From: Actinomycetota bacterium
GTDB lineage: Bacteria; Actinomycetota; Thermoleophilia; Solirubrobacterales; 70-9
Direction: 5' to 3'
Length of the DNA: 6,360 bases
Assembly: GCA_018268695.1 (NCBI GenBank)
Contig: JAFDWD010001092.1
Coordinates: forward strand, 1 to 6,360
Under the pieces are notes generated by a model. It saw only the letters and a program-made list of their open reading frames with translations, had not been told where the DNA came from and searched no databases. Below, in pieces: positions 1 through 5,149 of the stretch (positions are counted from its first letter, which is position 1; each line of letters starts with the position of its first letter). A program made the translations under genes and the position numbers.

Positions 1-878
1 GAGGCGACCTTCGCCGCCACGCCGCCGGCGAGTCCGGACGCACCCGCGCCGCCGGACCCGGCGGCCCCTGCCGCGCCGCTCCCGGCCGCCGCCGATGCGC
101 CGCCGCCGGCCGCGACGCTCCCTGCGGCGCCGACCCCGGACGCTCCGCCGCCCGCCAGCGCGCCCTTGGCGATCGCCGCCGCGGCGATCGCCGGCAGCGG
201 CGCGATGCCGGCCAGGGTCTCGCTGCGATCGCGGATCCCGTCGGCGAAGCCGCGGCACTCGGAGCAGTCGCGCAGGTGGGCGCGGACGTCGCGGCGGCGG
301 GCGACGCGCCCGTCGCCGTCGGAAAGCAGCGCGGTGACGGCGTCGCAGTTCATCTCACGTCCGTCGCTCATCTGCTGGAGGCCGCGGCGCGCCTCGTAGA
401 GCACCTGTCGGGCCGCCCCGGGCGAGGTGTCGAGCGCCTCGCCGATCTGGTCGAAGTCGAGGCCGCCGAGCTCGCGCATCACCAGGGCGCCGCGATGGCG
501 CTCGGACAGCTCGCCGATGTCGGCGAGCAGGTCCCGCAGGCGCCCGCGTTCGGCGGCGGTCTCCTCGAGGCTCGCGATCGGCGCGCCGAGGTCCTCGTCC
601 AGCGGCTCGCTCGGCCGCGCCCGCCGGCGCAGTTCGATCGACTCGTTGTGGGCGACCCGGTAGAGCCATGGCTTCAGCTCGATCTCGCGACGCTCTCCGG
701 GCAGCGCCCGCAGCGCCTTGACCATCGTGTTCTGCAGCGCGTCCTGGGCGTCCTGCCGGTCGCCGAGGATCGCCACGCAGTAGCGGTAGATGTCCTGCTG
801 GTAGCGCCGGAAGATGGCTGCGAAGGCGTCCTGATCCCCACGTGCCGCCCGGCGGGCGAGTCGTCGGTCATTCCACAC
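1..878 (-). CDS. ECF-type sigma-70 factor with fused C-terminal zinc-finger (anti-sigma-like) domain, 3' end cut by the window
   Basis: Recruits RNA polymerase to a specific promoter set. I translated 292 codons from the GTG at 878. Residues about 10-85 form sigma region 2 (DAFAAIFRRYQQDIYRYC, then QDAQDALQNTMVKALRALPG and WLYRVAHNESIE). Residues about 107-170 form region 4 (LSERHRGALVMRELGGLDFD, then IGEALDTSPGAARQVLYEARR). Residues 176-212 look like a zinc-binding anti-sigma domain (MNCDAVTALL, then HLRDCSEC), with Cys178, His201, Cys205 and Cys208 as likely zinc ligands. From about residue 235 the chain is a Gly/Ala/Ser low-complexity tail running off the left edge; a membrane segment beyond it is possible but not seen. 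The GTG start fits the usual N-terminus of such factors (NDRRLARRAARGD). A GAGAGGGG stretch upstream sits very close to it, and an in-frame GTG at 911 is a weaker alternative. It lies 51 bp downstream of the secreted-protein gene on the same strand, so co-transcription is plausible. The sigma domain is certain; the role of the zinc finger is inferred. Confidence 0.9.
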   Translation of the reverse strand, partial: MWNDRRLARRAARGDQDAFAAIFRRYQQDIYRYCVAILGDRQDAQDALQNTMVKALRALPGERREIELKPWLYRVAHNESIELRRRARPSEPLDEDLGAPIASLEETAAERGRLRDLLADIGELSERHRGALVMRELGGLDFDQIGEALDTSPGAARQVLYEARRGLQQMSDGREMNCDAVTALLSDGDGRVARRRDVRAHLRDCSECRGFADGIRDRSETLAGIAPLPAIAAAAIAKGALAGGGASGVGAAGSVAAGGGASAAAGSGAAGAAGSGGAGASGLAGGVAAKVA

Positions 879-929
879 GCCCCTCTCATACCCCGGAGCC
901 GGGAGTTCGACCCCGGGGCGGGGTGAGGC

Positions 930-1331
930 TCAGCTTGCCGCGGCTTCCTTCTTGACCTGCGCGGCGGCGACCACGCAGCGGGAGAATTCGGTCCCCTTCT
1001 GGCCCGCGACGTGTTCCTTGGAGAGCGCCTTGCAGGCGACCTTGGCGGTCTTCTTCGTGCTCGCGGCGACCGCCATCGCCTTCACGCAGGCGCTGAACGG
1101 CGTGCCCGGGACGCCCTTTTCGTGCTTCTTCGAGAAGCCTTTGCACCGCGCGCCGTACGCTTTCGCCAGTTCCGGCAGCGTCGCCTTCGGGCCCGGCATC
1201 GGATGGGCCGGATGGGTGGGATGCGTCGGCTTTTCGGGGGCGTAGGTCGGCCCTTCGGCGAGCGCCGCGGCGGGCACGACCAGCATCGCCGAGGAGGCGA
1301 GGAGGGCGGCGGCCTTGGTCTTGAGGTTCAT
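930..1331 (-). CDS. Small secreted protein with a duplicated Cys-(18)-Cys motif
   Basis: A 133-residue exported protein of unknown function. Residues 1-25 form a signal peptide: MNLKTK, a hydrophobic Ala/Leu/Val core, and an ALA cleavage site before EGP. A Pro/His-rich linker follows (THPTHPAHP, His37, 40, 43). The mature domain has two repeats offset by 37 residues: Cys63 to Cys82 and Cys100 to Cys119. Both have the pattern CK-x2-SK-x-H, then G-x2-GT-x-FS-x-CV. The equal 19-residue cysteine offset suggests one disulfide or metal site per repeat (inference). The ATG at 1331 is chosen over an upstream in-frame ATG at 1382 because it has a perfect AAAGGAG at 5 nt spacing and starts the signal peptide directly. 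The sigma-factor gene follows 51 bp downstream on the same strand. I recall similar short proteins as hypothetical in Solirubrobacter relatives, without a known role. Confidence 0.82.
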   Translation of the reverse strand: MNLKTKAAALLASSAMLVVPAAALAEGPTYAPEKPTHPTHPAHPMPGPKATLPELAKAYGARCKGFSKKHEKGVPGTPFSACVKAMAVAASTKKTAKVACKALSKEHVAGQKGTEFSRCVVAAAQVKKEAAAS

Positions 1332-1336
1332 CGTCA

Positions 1337-1343
1337 CTCCTTT
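1337..1343 (-). promoter_or_regulatory. Ribosome binding site of the secreted-protein gene
   Basis: AAAGGAG on the minus strand, 5 nt before the ATG at 1331. It is the strongest Shine-Dalgarno match in the window and decides the start codon of the secreted protein. Confidence 0.8.
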
Positions 1344-1358
1344 GTGGATTGGCGTATC

Positions 1359-1396
1359 ACCCCTCAAACGGGCCGTGGCCATCGCGTGTCAGGGGT
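1359..1396. repeat. Inverted repeat ACCCCT/AGGGGT upstream of the secreted-protein gene
   Basis: ACCCCT at 1359-1364 and AGGGGT at 1391-1396 are inverted and sit in similar contexts: ATCACCCCTCAAAC on the plus strand and ATACCCCTGACAC on the minus strand. They lie 28-65 bp upstream of the secreted-protein start, where a regulator site or leader hairpin could be. The perfect arms are only 6 bp, so chance is possible. Confidence 0.3.
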
Positions 1397-1642
1397 ATTC
1401 GGCGGATCGTGGACGAACGTTCGCCGGGCGAGGTGAACAACCTGTGCCTGGCAACCCACGGCCGACCGCGTTGCCATCGGCCTGGTCCGCCGCGTCCTCC
1501 AGGCCCCGAGCAGTGGGCGGTCTGGTCAAAACGCTCCCCGCGGCGCGAGGTGCTCGTCGACGACCGTCGGGTGGACGACCCCCGCTACCGCCGGTAAGGA
1601 GAGGGATCCTGCGCAAGGGACGCAAGGGCCTGCGGCAGACAC

Positions 1643-1692
1643 GGCCGTCCCGTCCACGGCCCTGGCAGGCTGTGGCCGTGGCCGGGACGGCC
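1643..1692 (+). repeat. 19-bp hairpin with conserved 12-nt loop, copy 1
   Basis: Left arm 1643-1661 and right arm 1674-1692 pair at 18 of 19 positions: 10 bp, one T/C mismatch (1653/1682), then 8 bp. They enclose the loop CTGGCAGGCTGT (1662-1673). The loop is the exact reverse complement of the loop of the hairpin at 2042-2103, although the stems differ. Read on the plus strand this copy has the same loop that the other copy shows on the minus strand. No U-rich run follows on either side, so a standard intrinsic terminator is not supported. A stop codon of an uncertain plus-strand frame lies 45 nt before it. Confidence 0.85.
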
Positions 1693-1788
1693 GGGGATGT
1701 GGAGAGGGATGAGAGATCGTCGCCTCCGGGTCACGCGAGGCGCACGGGAGGGACACGGAACCGACACCGATGTGTCACGGCGTCGCAG

Positions 1789-1976
1789 AGAGCGTGAGAA
1801 GCCCCGACTTCGGTGCGTGTTGCACAACACCGGATTCACCGCTGTCGACTTTGACCACACCAGGGTGTGGTCAAAGTCGACAGCGCGTCCCGGGCCCCGA
1901 TCCGAGGTCCGGGACCGTCACGGAAGTTCGCGGAAACGGGCCGAAGGCGTGAGGCGGTGTGGAGTTCTCACGCTCT
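1789..1976. repeat. 12-bp inverted repeat AGAGCGTGAGAA / TTCTCACGCTCT
   Basis: AGAGCGTGAGAA at 1789-1800 recurs as its exact complement at 1965-1976, on either side of the central dyad at 1840-1885. With the two outer conserved-loop hairpins this makes a roughly nested, inverted arrangement. A 12-bp match in about 800 bp is unlikely by chance but not impossible. Confidence 0.55.
1840..1885. repeat. Perfect 22-bp inverted repeat (central dyad)
   Basis: Arms 1840-1861 and 1864-1885 are exact reverse complements separated by AG only. As RNA or single-stranded DNA this folds to a 21-bp stem with a CAGG tetraloop. Inner arm halves read TTTGACCACACC and GGTGTGGTCAAA. A near copy of one half (GGTCTGGTCAAA, 11 of 12) stands alone at 1519-1530. 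The arms are longer than a typical repressor operator. No U-tract follows, and it is more than 200 bp beyond the pdxH stop codon, so a terminator role is not obvious. Confidence 0.9.
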
Positions 1977-2041
1977 TCGTCGACGGATCGGCCGAGGTGT
2001 GGCCTCTCACGCGCGGACCCTCGGAGAAACACCGACTCCCT

Positions 2042-2103
2042 CCGTCCTGGGCGTCTCATGGAGGTCACAGCCTGCCAGGACCTCCATGAGACGCCCAGGA
2101 CGG
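2042..2103 (-). terminator. Perfect 25-bp hairpin with conserved 12-nt loop, copy 2; candidate pdxH terminator
   Basis: Arms 2042-2066 and 2079-2103 are exact complements over 25 bp around a 12-nt loop (2067-2078: ACAGCCTGCCAG on plus, CTGGCAGGCTGT on minus). It starts 31 nt after the pdxH stop codon in the direction of pdxH transcription, the position of a terminator. No U-run follows directly; the nearest TTT is about 10 nt on. U-less strong hairpins can end transcription in Actinobacteria, so the role is plausible. The loop matches copy 1 exactly, together with the closing C-G pair and the G-C pairs at the third and fourth stem positions, which suggests the hairpin is recognised by something. 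Confidence 0.55.
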
Positions 2104-2134
2104 CGAATCTAGGACGGCCTCCGCGCTCCGGCCC

Positions 2135-2755
2135 CTACGGAGCCAGTCGCTGGATCCGCCAGGCCTCCTCGTCCCGCGTATAGAGGAAGCGGTCGTGCAG
2201 CCTCGCCTGCTGCCCCTGCCAGAACTCGATCGCCTCCGGGCGCAGGATGAAGCCGCCCCAGAAGTCGGGGCGAGGGACGTCCTCGATGCCGTCGAAGCGC
2301 TCGCGCACCTCCGCCAGGCGGGCGTCGAGCTCCGCCCGGTCGGGCAGCGGCCGGCTCTGCGGCGAGGCCCAGGCGCCGAGGCGGCTCTCCCGCGCCCGGC
2401 TCGCGAAGTAGGCATCGGAATCCGCGTCGGGCAGGTGCTCGATCGGTCCGCGCGCCCGCACCTGGCGGTCGTGCTCGCGCCAGTAGAGGATCAGCGCGCC
2501 GCGCGGGTGGGCGTCGATCTCGCCGGCCTTGGCGCTGCCGCGGTTGGTGAAGAAGCGGAAGCCGTCGGGCCCGTGGCCCTTCAGGAGCACCATGCGCGCG
2601 TCCGGGTCGCCGACCTCGTCGACGGTGGCCAGGGTCATCGCGTCGGCCAGCGGCACCTCCGCGCTCGCCAGCTCATACCAGCGCGCGAACTGCTCGGCCG
2701 GGTCGGGTGAGAGGTCGCCCTGGTGGAGCGGGGGGAAGGCTCGTCGCTCGGTCAT
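2135..2755 (-). CDS. pdxH: Pyridoxamine 5'-phosphate oxidase
   Basis: FMN-dependent cytosolic enzyme that oxidises pyridoxine/pyridoxamine 5'-phosphate with O2 to pyridoxal 5'-phosphate, releasing H2O2: the last step of the deoxyxylulose-dependent route and the salvage step of vitamin B6 metabolism. At 206 residues it has normal length. The split-barrel flavin domain shows RMVLLKG (54-60), GFRFFTNRGSAKAGEI (65-80), HPRGALILYW and RQVRARG (98-103). The substrate region has SDAYFASR and SRLGAWASPQS (124-134). The C-terminal dimerisation domain has DFWGGFILRPEAIEFWQG (164-181) and RLHDR (185-189), and ends in the typical W-x-I-x-RL-x-P. Lys59, Tyr116, Arg120, Ser124, Arg185 and His187 match the family's phosphate and PLP ligands. 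The start ATG has no clear Shine-Dalgarno. The gene is divergent from the oxygenase gene, 65 bp away, and is followed by a strong hairpin. Confidence 0.95.
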   Translation of the reverse strand: MTERRAFPPLHQGDLSPDPAEQFARWYELASAEVPLADAMTLATVDEVGDPDARMVLLKGHGPDGFRFFTNRGSAKAGEIDAHPRGALILYWREHDRQVRARGPIEHLPDADSDAYFASRARESRLGAWASPQSRPLPDRAELDARLAEVRERFDGIEDVPRPDFWGGFILRPEAIEFWQGQQARLHDRFLYTRDEEAWRIQRLAP

Positions 2756-2807
2756 CGCCGCAGATCTTCGCGCAGCGCGTTCGACAGAGCCGACAGGGGT
2801 ACCTCAA

Positions 2808-2813
2808 TACGAT
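2808..2813 (+). promoter_or_regulatory. Candidate -10 element giving a leaderless oxygenase mRNA
   Basis: TACGAT fits the actinobacterial TAnnnT pattern and lies 7 nt before the ATG at 2821, the spacing expected if transcription starts on the start codon. No good -35 is seen at 16-18 bp; TTCGACA at 2780-2786 is too far (21 bp). The gene lacks a spaced Shine-Dalgarno (only AGAGG touching the ATG), which agrees with leaderless translation. Confidence 0.4.
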
Positions 2814-2820
2814 CTAGAGG

Positions 2821-3720
2821 ATGACCGAAGCGGCAAGGGACATCGAGGCGGGCGAGCTCACCCTGCTGCGCGCCGACGAGGTCGACGGCTTCTTCGCGGC
2901 CGACTCGATGGTGCGCCGCCTCCACCGCGAGCGCGTCGTCGCCTTCTCCGGCCTGCGCGCTCTCTTCATGCAGGCCTGCGAACCGCTCGGCGTGGTCGGC
3001 TTCGAGCAGCACTCGATCATCTTCGACGACCCTCGCACCCGCCTCTTGCGGACCGACGAGCGGATGTCCCGGATCTACTTCGGCACCGCCGAGCAGGCGG
3101 AGCGGACGGGGCGGATCGTCCGCGCCATGCACCGCCGCGTGCGCGGGGTGACCGAGGAGGACTACGGCCCGATCCCCGCGGGGACCGCCTACGACGCCTC
3201 CGATCCGGCCCTCGGCCTCTGGGTCCTGGCCACGCTCGCCGACTCGGCGCTCCTCTACCACGAGCGCGTCATCGGCACCCTCGACCCCGACGACCGCGAG
3301 CGCTACTGGGCCGAATACCGCCGCGTCGGCGAACTGCTCGGCCTGCCGCCCGACTCGATGCCCTACCGCGTCGCCGACCTGCGCGACTACGTCGACGGCC
3401 GCCTCACCGACGGCAGCCTCTGGATCAACGAGGACCGCCGCGAGCGGGCCAAGAAGATGCTCCTCGAGCCGCCCTTCACCGGCTTCATGCGCGTCGCCAT
3501 CGCCCCGATCCACGAGACGATCAAGCTGATCTCGATCGGCATGCTCCCGTCCCAGATCCGCAAGCTGCTCGGCTTCTCCTGGGATCCCGCCCGCGAGGCG
3601 CTCCTGCGCTCCTACCTGCTCCAGCTCCGCCTCGGCTCCCGCTTCTGGCCCGACGCCGTCCGCCTCCACCCGGCGGCGCGCGGCGAGGCCGGCGAGGAGT
3701 ACGGCGCCTTGGCCGCTTAG
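2821..3720 (+). CDS. DUF2236 / MpaB-type oxygenase family protein
   Basis: A 299-residue member of the DUF2236 family, which includes rubber-cleaving latex clearing protein and the fungal oxygenase MpaB; characterised members bind heme b. Family hallmarks: SMVRRLHRERVVAFSG (29-44), LFMQACEPLGVVGFEQHS (48-65), TRLLRTDERMSRIYFG (73-88), RIVRAMHRRVRGV (98-110), YDASDPALGLWVLATLADSAL (124-144, the most typical block) and a Y-x-R-R-V-G-E-L-L-G-L-P segment near 167. Arg74-x3-Thr78 and His104 are tentative counterparts of the Arg/Thr pair and heme ligand of latex clearing protein; this is my alignment from memory. No signal peptide is seen, so it is probably cytosolic or membrane-associated. Substrate unknown. 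Its stop codon overlaps that of the convergent acetyltransferase gene. Confidence 0.88.
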   Translation: MTEAARDIEAGELTLLRADEVDGFFAADSMVRRLHRERVVAFSGLRALFMQACEPLGVVGFEQHSIIFDDPRTRLLRTDERMSRIYFGTAEQAERTGRIVRAMHRRVRGVTEEDYGPIPAGTAYDASDPALGLWVLATLADSALLYHERVIGTLDPDDRERYWAEYRRVGELLGLPPDSMPYRVADLRDYVDGRLTDGSLWINEDRRERAKKMLLEPPFTGFMRVAIAPIHETIKLISIGMLPSQIRKLLGFSWDPAREALLRSYLLQLRLGSRFWPDAVRLHPAARGEAGEEYGALAA

Positions 3721-4214
3721 GGCCGACGCAGCGCGTAGACGACGATCGGGTCGCCGTGGAGCTGGTCCTCGCGCAGCGGCTCCATGCCGAGGCGCTCGGC
3801 GACGGCGATCGAGGCGGTGTTCCAGCGGTCGATGTTGGCGGTGAGATAGGGGAGGTCGAGTTCGCGCAGGCCCCAGTCGAGCCAAAAGCGGCCCGCCTCG
3901 GTCGCGAGCCCGCGTCCGCGCGCCGCGGCGAGGAGGCTCCAACCGACCTCGACCTCGTCCAGTTCGGGCCAGTAGCGGAGGCCGCTGCGGCCGAGGAAGT
4001 CGCCGCCCTCCCGGTCGAGGACGACGACCCGCCCGTGGCCGCGCTCGTCCCAGTCGCGGCGGGCGATCTCGATCCATTCGCCGACTTCCTCACGGGTCGC
4101 CTCGCCGAAGATCTTCCGCACGACCGGATCGTCGTGGAAGGCGTGGAGGTCCTCGAGGTCGGCCTCCTCGGGCGGGCGCATGATCAGTCGCTCGGTCTGC
4201 AGTTCGACGTTCAC
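3717..4214 (-). CDS. GNAT family N-acetyltransferase (RimJ/RimL-like)
   Basis: Transfers an acetyl group from acetyl-CoA to an amine; the substrate cannot be told. The N-terminus VELQTERLIMRPPEEADLEDLHAF is typical of the RimJ/RimL branch that acetylates protein N-termini, spermidine or antibiotics. The acetyl-CoA loop is AARGRGLATEA (the R/Q-x2-G-x-G/A signature), followed by RFWLDWGLRELDLPYL and the conserved end region ANIDRWNTASIAVAERLGM. From the GTG at 4214 it has 165 residues, normal for the family. A TTG at 4235 would add seven residues but has no ribosome site and would run into the hydrolase promoter region; a GGAG lies only 2 nt before the GTG, so the start is uncertain. It is convergent with the oxygenase gene (4-bp overlap) and divergent from the hydrolase gene. 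Confidence 0.9.
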   Translation of the reverse strand: MNVELQTERLIMRPPEEADLEDLHAFHDDPVVRKIFGEATREEVGEWIEIARRDWDERGHGRVVVLDREGGDFLGRSGLRYWPELDEVEVGWSLLAAARGRGLATEAGRFWLDWGLRELDLPYLTANIDRWNTASIAVAERLGMEPLREDQLHGDPIVVYALRRP

Positions 4215-4225
4215 GACTCCGAAGC

Positions 4226-4252
4226 TTGACGGCAACGCGCCCGGGGTAGGCT
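4226..4252 (+). promoter_or_regulatory. Candidate promoter of the hydrolase operon
   Basis: TTGACG (4226-4231) and TAGGCT (4247-4252) resemble -35 and -10 boxes, separated by 15 bp, which is shorter than usual. Transcription would begin near 4259, leaving a leader of about 40 nt before the ATG at 4301 with its AGGAGA site. Confidence 0.4.
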
Positions 4253-4270
4253 CGGGCGTACCACCCGAGC
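4250..4270. promoter_or_regulatory. Inverted repeat at the hydrolase promoter, possible operator
   Basis: GCTCGGG (4250-4256) and CCCGAGC (4264-4270) are perfect 7-bp arms around a 7-nt spacer. The dyad overlaps the candidate -10 box and start site, a place where a repressor would act. It could also be a chance GC-rich hairpin. Confidence 0.35.
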
Positions 4271-4300
4271 GTCGACCACCGCCGAACCAGGAGAACCGAG

Positions 4301-5143
4301 ATGCCTTTCGTGACCGTCGGAAAAGAGAACAGCGCCGACATCGACATCCACTACAACGACCACGGTTCCGGCAAGCCGATCGTCCTGATCCATGGCTACC
4401 CGCTGGAAGGCAACTCGTGGGAGAAACAGGAGCCGGACCTGCTCGCGGCCGGGTGGCGGGTGATCAGCTACGACCGGCGTGGCTTCGGCAAGTCGAGCCA
4501 GCCGACGACCGGCTACGACTACGACACCTTCGCCGCCGACCTGAAGGCGCTGCTCGACCACCTCGCGCTGGACGAGGACGTCGTCCTCGCCGGCTTCTCG
4601 ATGGGGACCGGCGAGGTTACGCGGTACCTCGGCAACTACGGCTCGGCCGGGATCAGCAAGGCGGCGCTCCTCGGCGTCATCCCGCCCTTCGTCTTGAAGA
4701 CCGACGACAACGAGAAGGGCGTGCCGCAGGAAGTCTTCGACGGGATCAAAGCGACGGTGGCGAAAGACCGCTACCTCTGGTTCGAAGAATTCTTCAAGAA
4801 CTTCTTCAACACCGACGAACTCGCGCCGGAGAGGATCGGCGACGCGGCGCTGCAGGCGCACTTCGCGACCGCGCTGAAGATGTCCCCGTACGCAACCTAC
4901 GCGTGTGTCGACACCTGGCTGACCGACTTCCGTGACGATCTGCCGAAGATCGACATCCCGACGCTGGTCATCCACGGGAAGAAGGACCGCATCCTGCCGT
5001 TCGAGGCGACGGCGCAGCGGCTGCAGGAGGAGAACCTGATCGCCGACCTCGAGTTCGTCGCGATCGAGGACGGCCCGCACAACGTCGGCTGGACCTTCCC
5101 CGAGGAGGTAAACCCGGCGCTCCTCTCCTTCCTCGCCAAGTAG
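4301..5143 (+). CDS. Alpha/beta hydrolase, cofactor-free haloperoxidase (chloroperoxidase/perhydrolase) type
   Basis: A 280-residue alpha/beta hydrolase resembling non-heme, metal-free chloroperoxidases. These have esterase activity and, with acetate and H2O2, form peracids that halogenate substrates; their physiological substrate is usually unknown. The opening MPFVTVGKEN-x5-IHYNDHG is typical. The oxyanion region is LIHGYP (29-34). The nucleophile elbow is GFSMG with Ser100, followed by TGEVTRYLGNYGS. Asp229 (HGKKDRILPFE) and His260 (GPHNVGW) complete the triad. YDRRGFGKSSQP (57-68) is a family hallmark. The start is set by AGGAGA at 4289-4294, 6 nt before the ATG. The SpoIIAA-like gene follows after 6 nt, so the two form an operon. 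It might be annotated simply as alpha/beta hydrolase; true halogenation activity is not shown. Confidence 0.93.
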   Translation: MPFVTVGKENSADIDIHYNDHGSGKPIVLIHGYPLEGNSWEKQEPDLLAAGWRVISYDRRGFGKSSQPTTGYDYDTFAADLKALLDHLALDEDVVLAGFSMGTGEVTRYLGNYGSAGISKAALLGVIPPFVLKTDDNEKGVPQEVFDGIKATVAKDRYLWFEEFFKNFFNTDELAPERIGDAALQAHFATALKMSPYATYACVDTWLTDFRDDLPKIDIPTLVIHGKKDRILPFEATAQRLQEENLIADLEFVAIEDGPHNVGWTFPEEVNPALLSFLAK

Positions 5144-5149
5144 GTCGCC

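Larger units (their letters stand above)
1332..2134. other. Long intergenic region rich in inverted repeats, no convincing gene
   Basis: About 800 bp between the start of the secreted-protein gene and the end of pdxH, both on the minus strand. Open frames here are short, arginine/proline-rich and lack domains, signal peptides or good ribosome sites. It holds small hairpins (GGCAAC/GTTGCC at 1450-1475; GGCCTGG/CCAGGCC at 1479-1505; GCGTGAG/CTCACGC at 1947-1973; GTCCCGG/CCGGGAC at 1887-1915). It also holds three long inverted repeats, listed separately. A plus-strand frame ending at TAA 1597 (tail EVLVDDRRVDDPRYRR) has slightly gene-like composition and could be a decayed gene end, but nothing firm supports this. 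The concentration of dyads suggests a structured non-coding or mobile-element-derived region. Confidence 0.6.

Noticed and set aside
893..925. tRNA T-arm-like string GGGAGTTCGACCCCGG
   Set aside because: It has only a loose resemblance to a T-arm; no acceptor stem, D-arm or anticodon arm can be built around it, and it sits between two coding regions.
276..926. 216-residue plus-strand open frame
   Set aside because: It is antisense to the sigma factor, whose domains are unmistakable on the other strand.
1697..2089. 130-residue plus-strand open frame in the intergenic region
   Set aside because: It runs through the long inverted repeats, has arginine-rich random composition, and no ribosome site or domain.
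1643..2103. REP/BIME of the RAYT type
   Set aside because: Classic REPs conserve the stem and a GTAG/GGAG foot; here the loop is conserved, the stems are not, and no such foot is seen.
1600..2110. CRISPR array or integron attC cluster
   Set aside because: There are no regularly spaced direct repeats, the hairpin stems differ, and no attC-type core sites, cas or integrase genes are present.
2752..4077. 441-residue minus-strand open frame
   Set aside because: It is antisense to the DUF2236 gene and out of frame with the acetyltransferase; no family features.
2529..4229. 566-residue plus-strand open frame
   Set aside because: It overlaps pdxH, the oxygenase and the acetyltransferase in other frames; the sequence is Arg/Pro/Ala-rich shadow translation.
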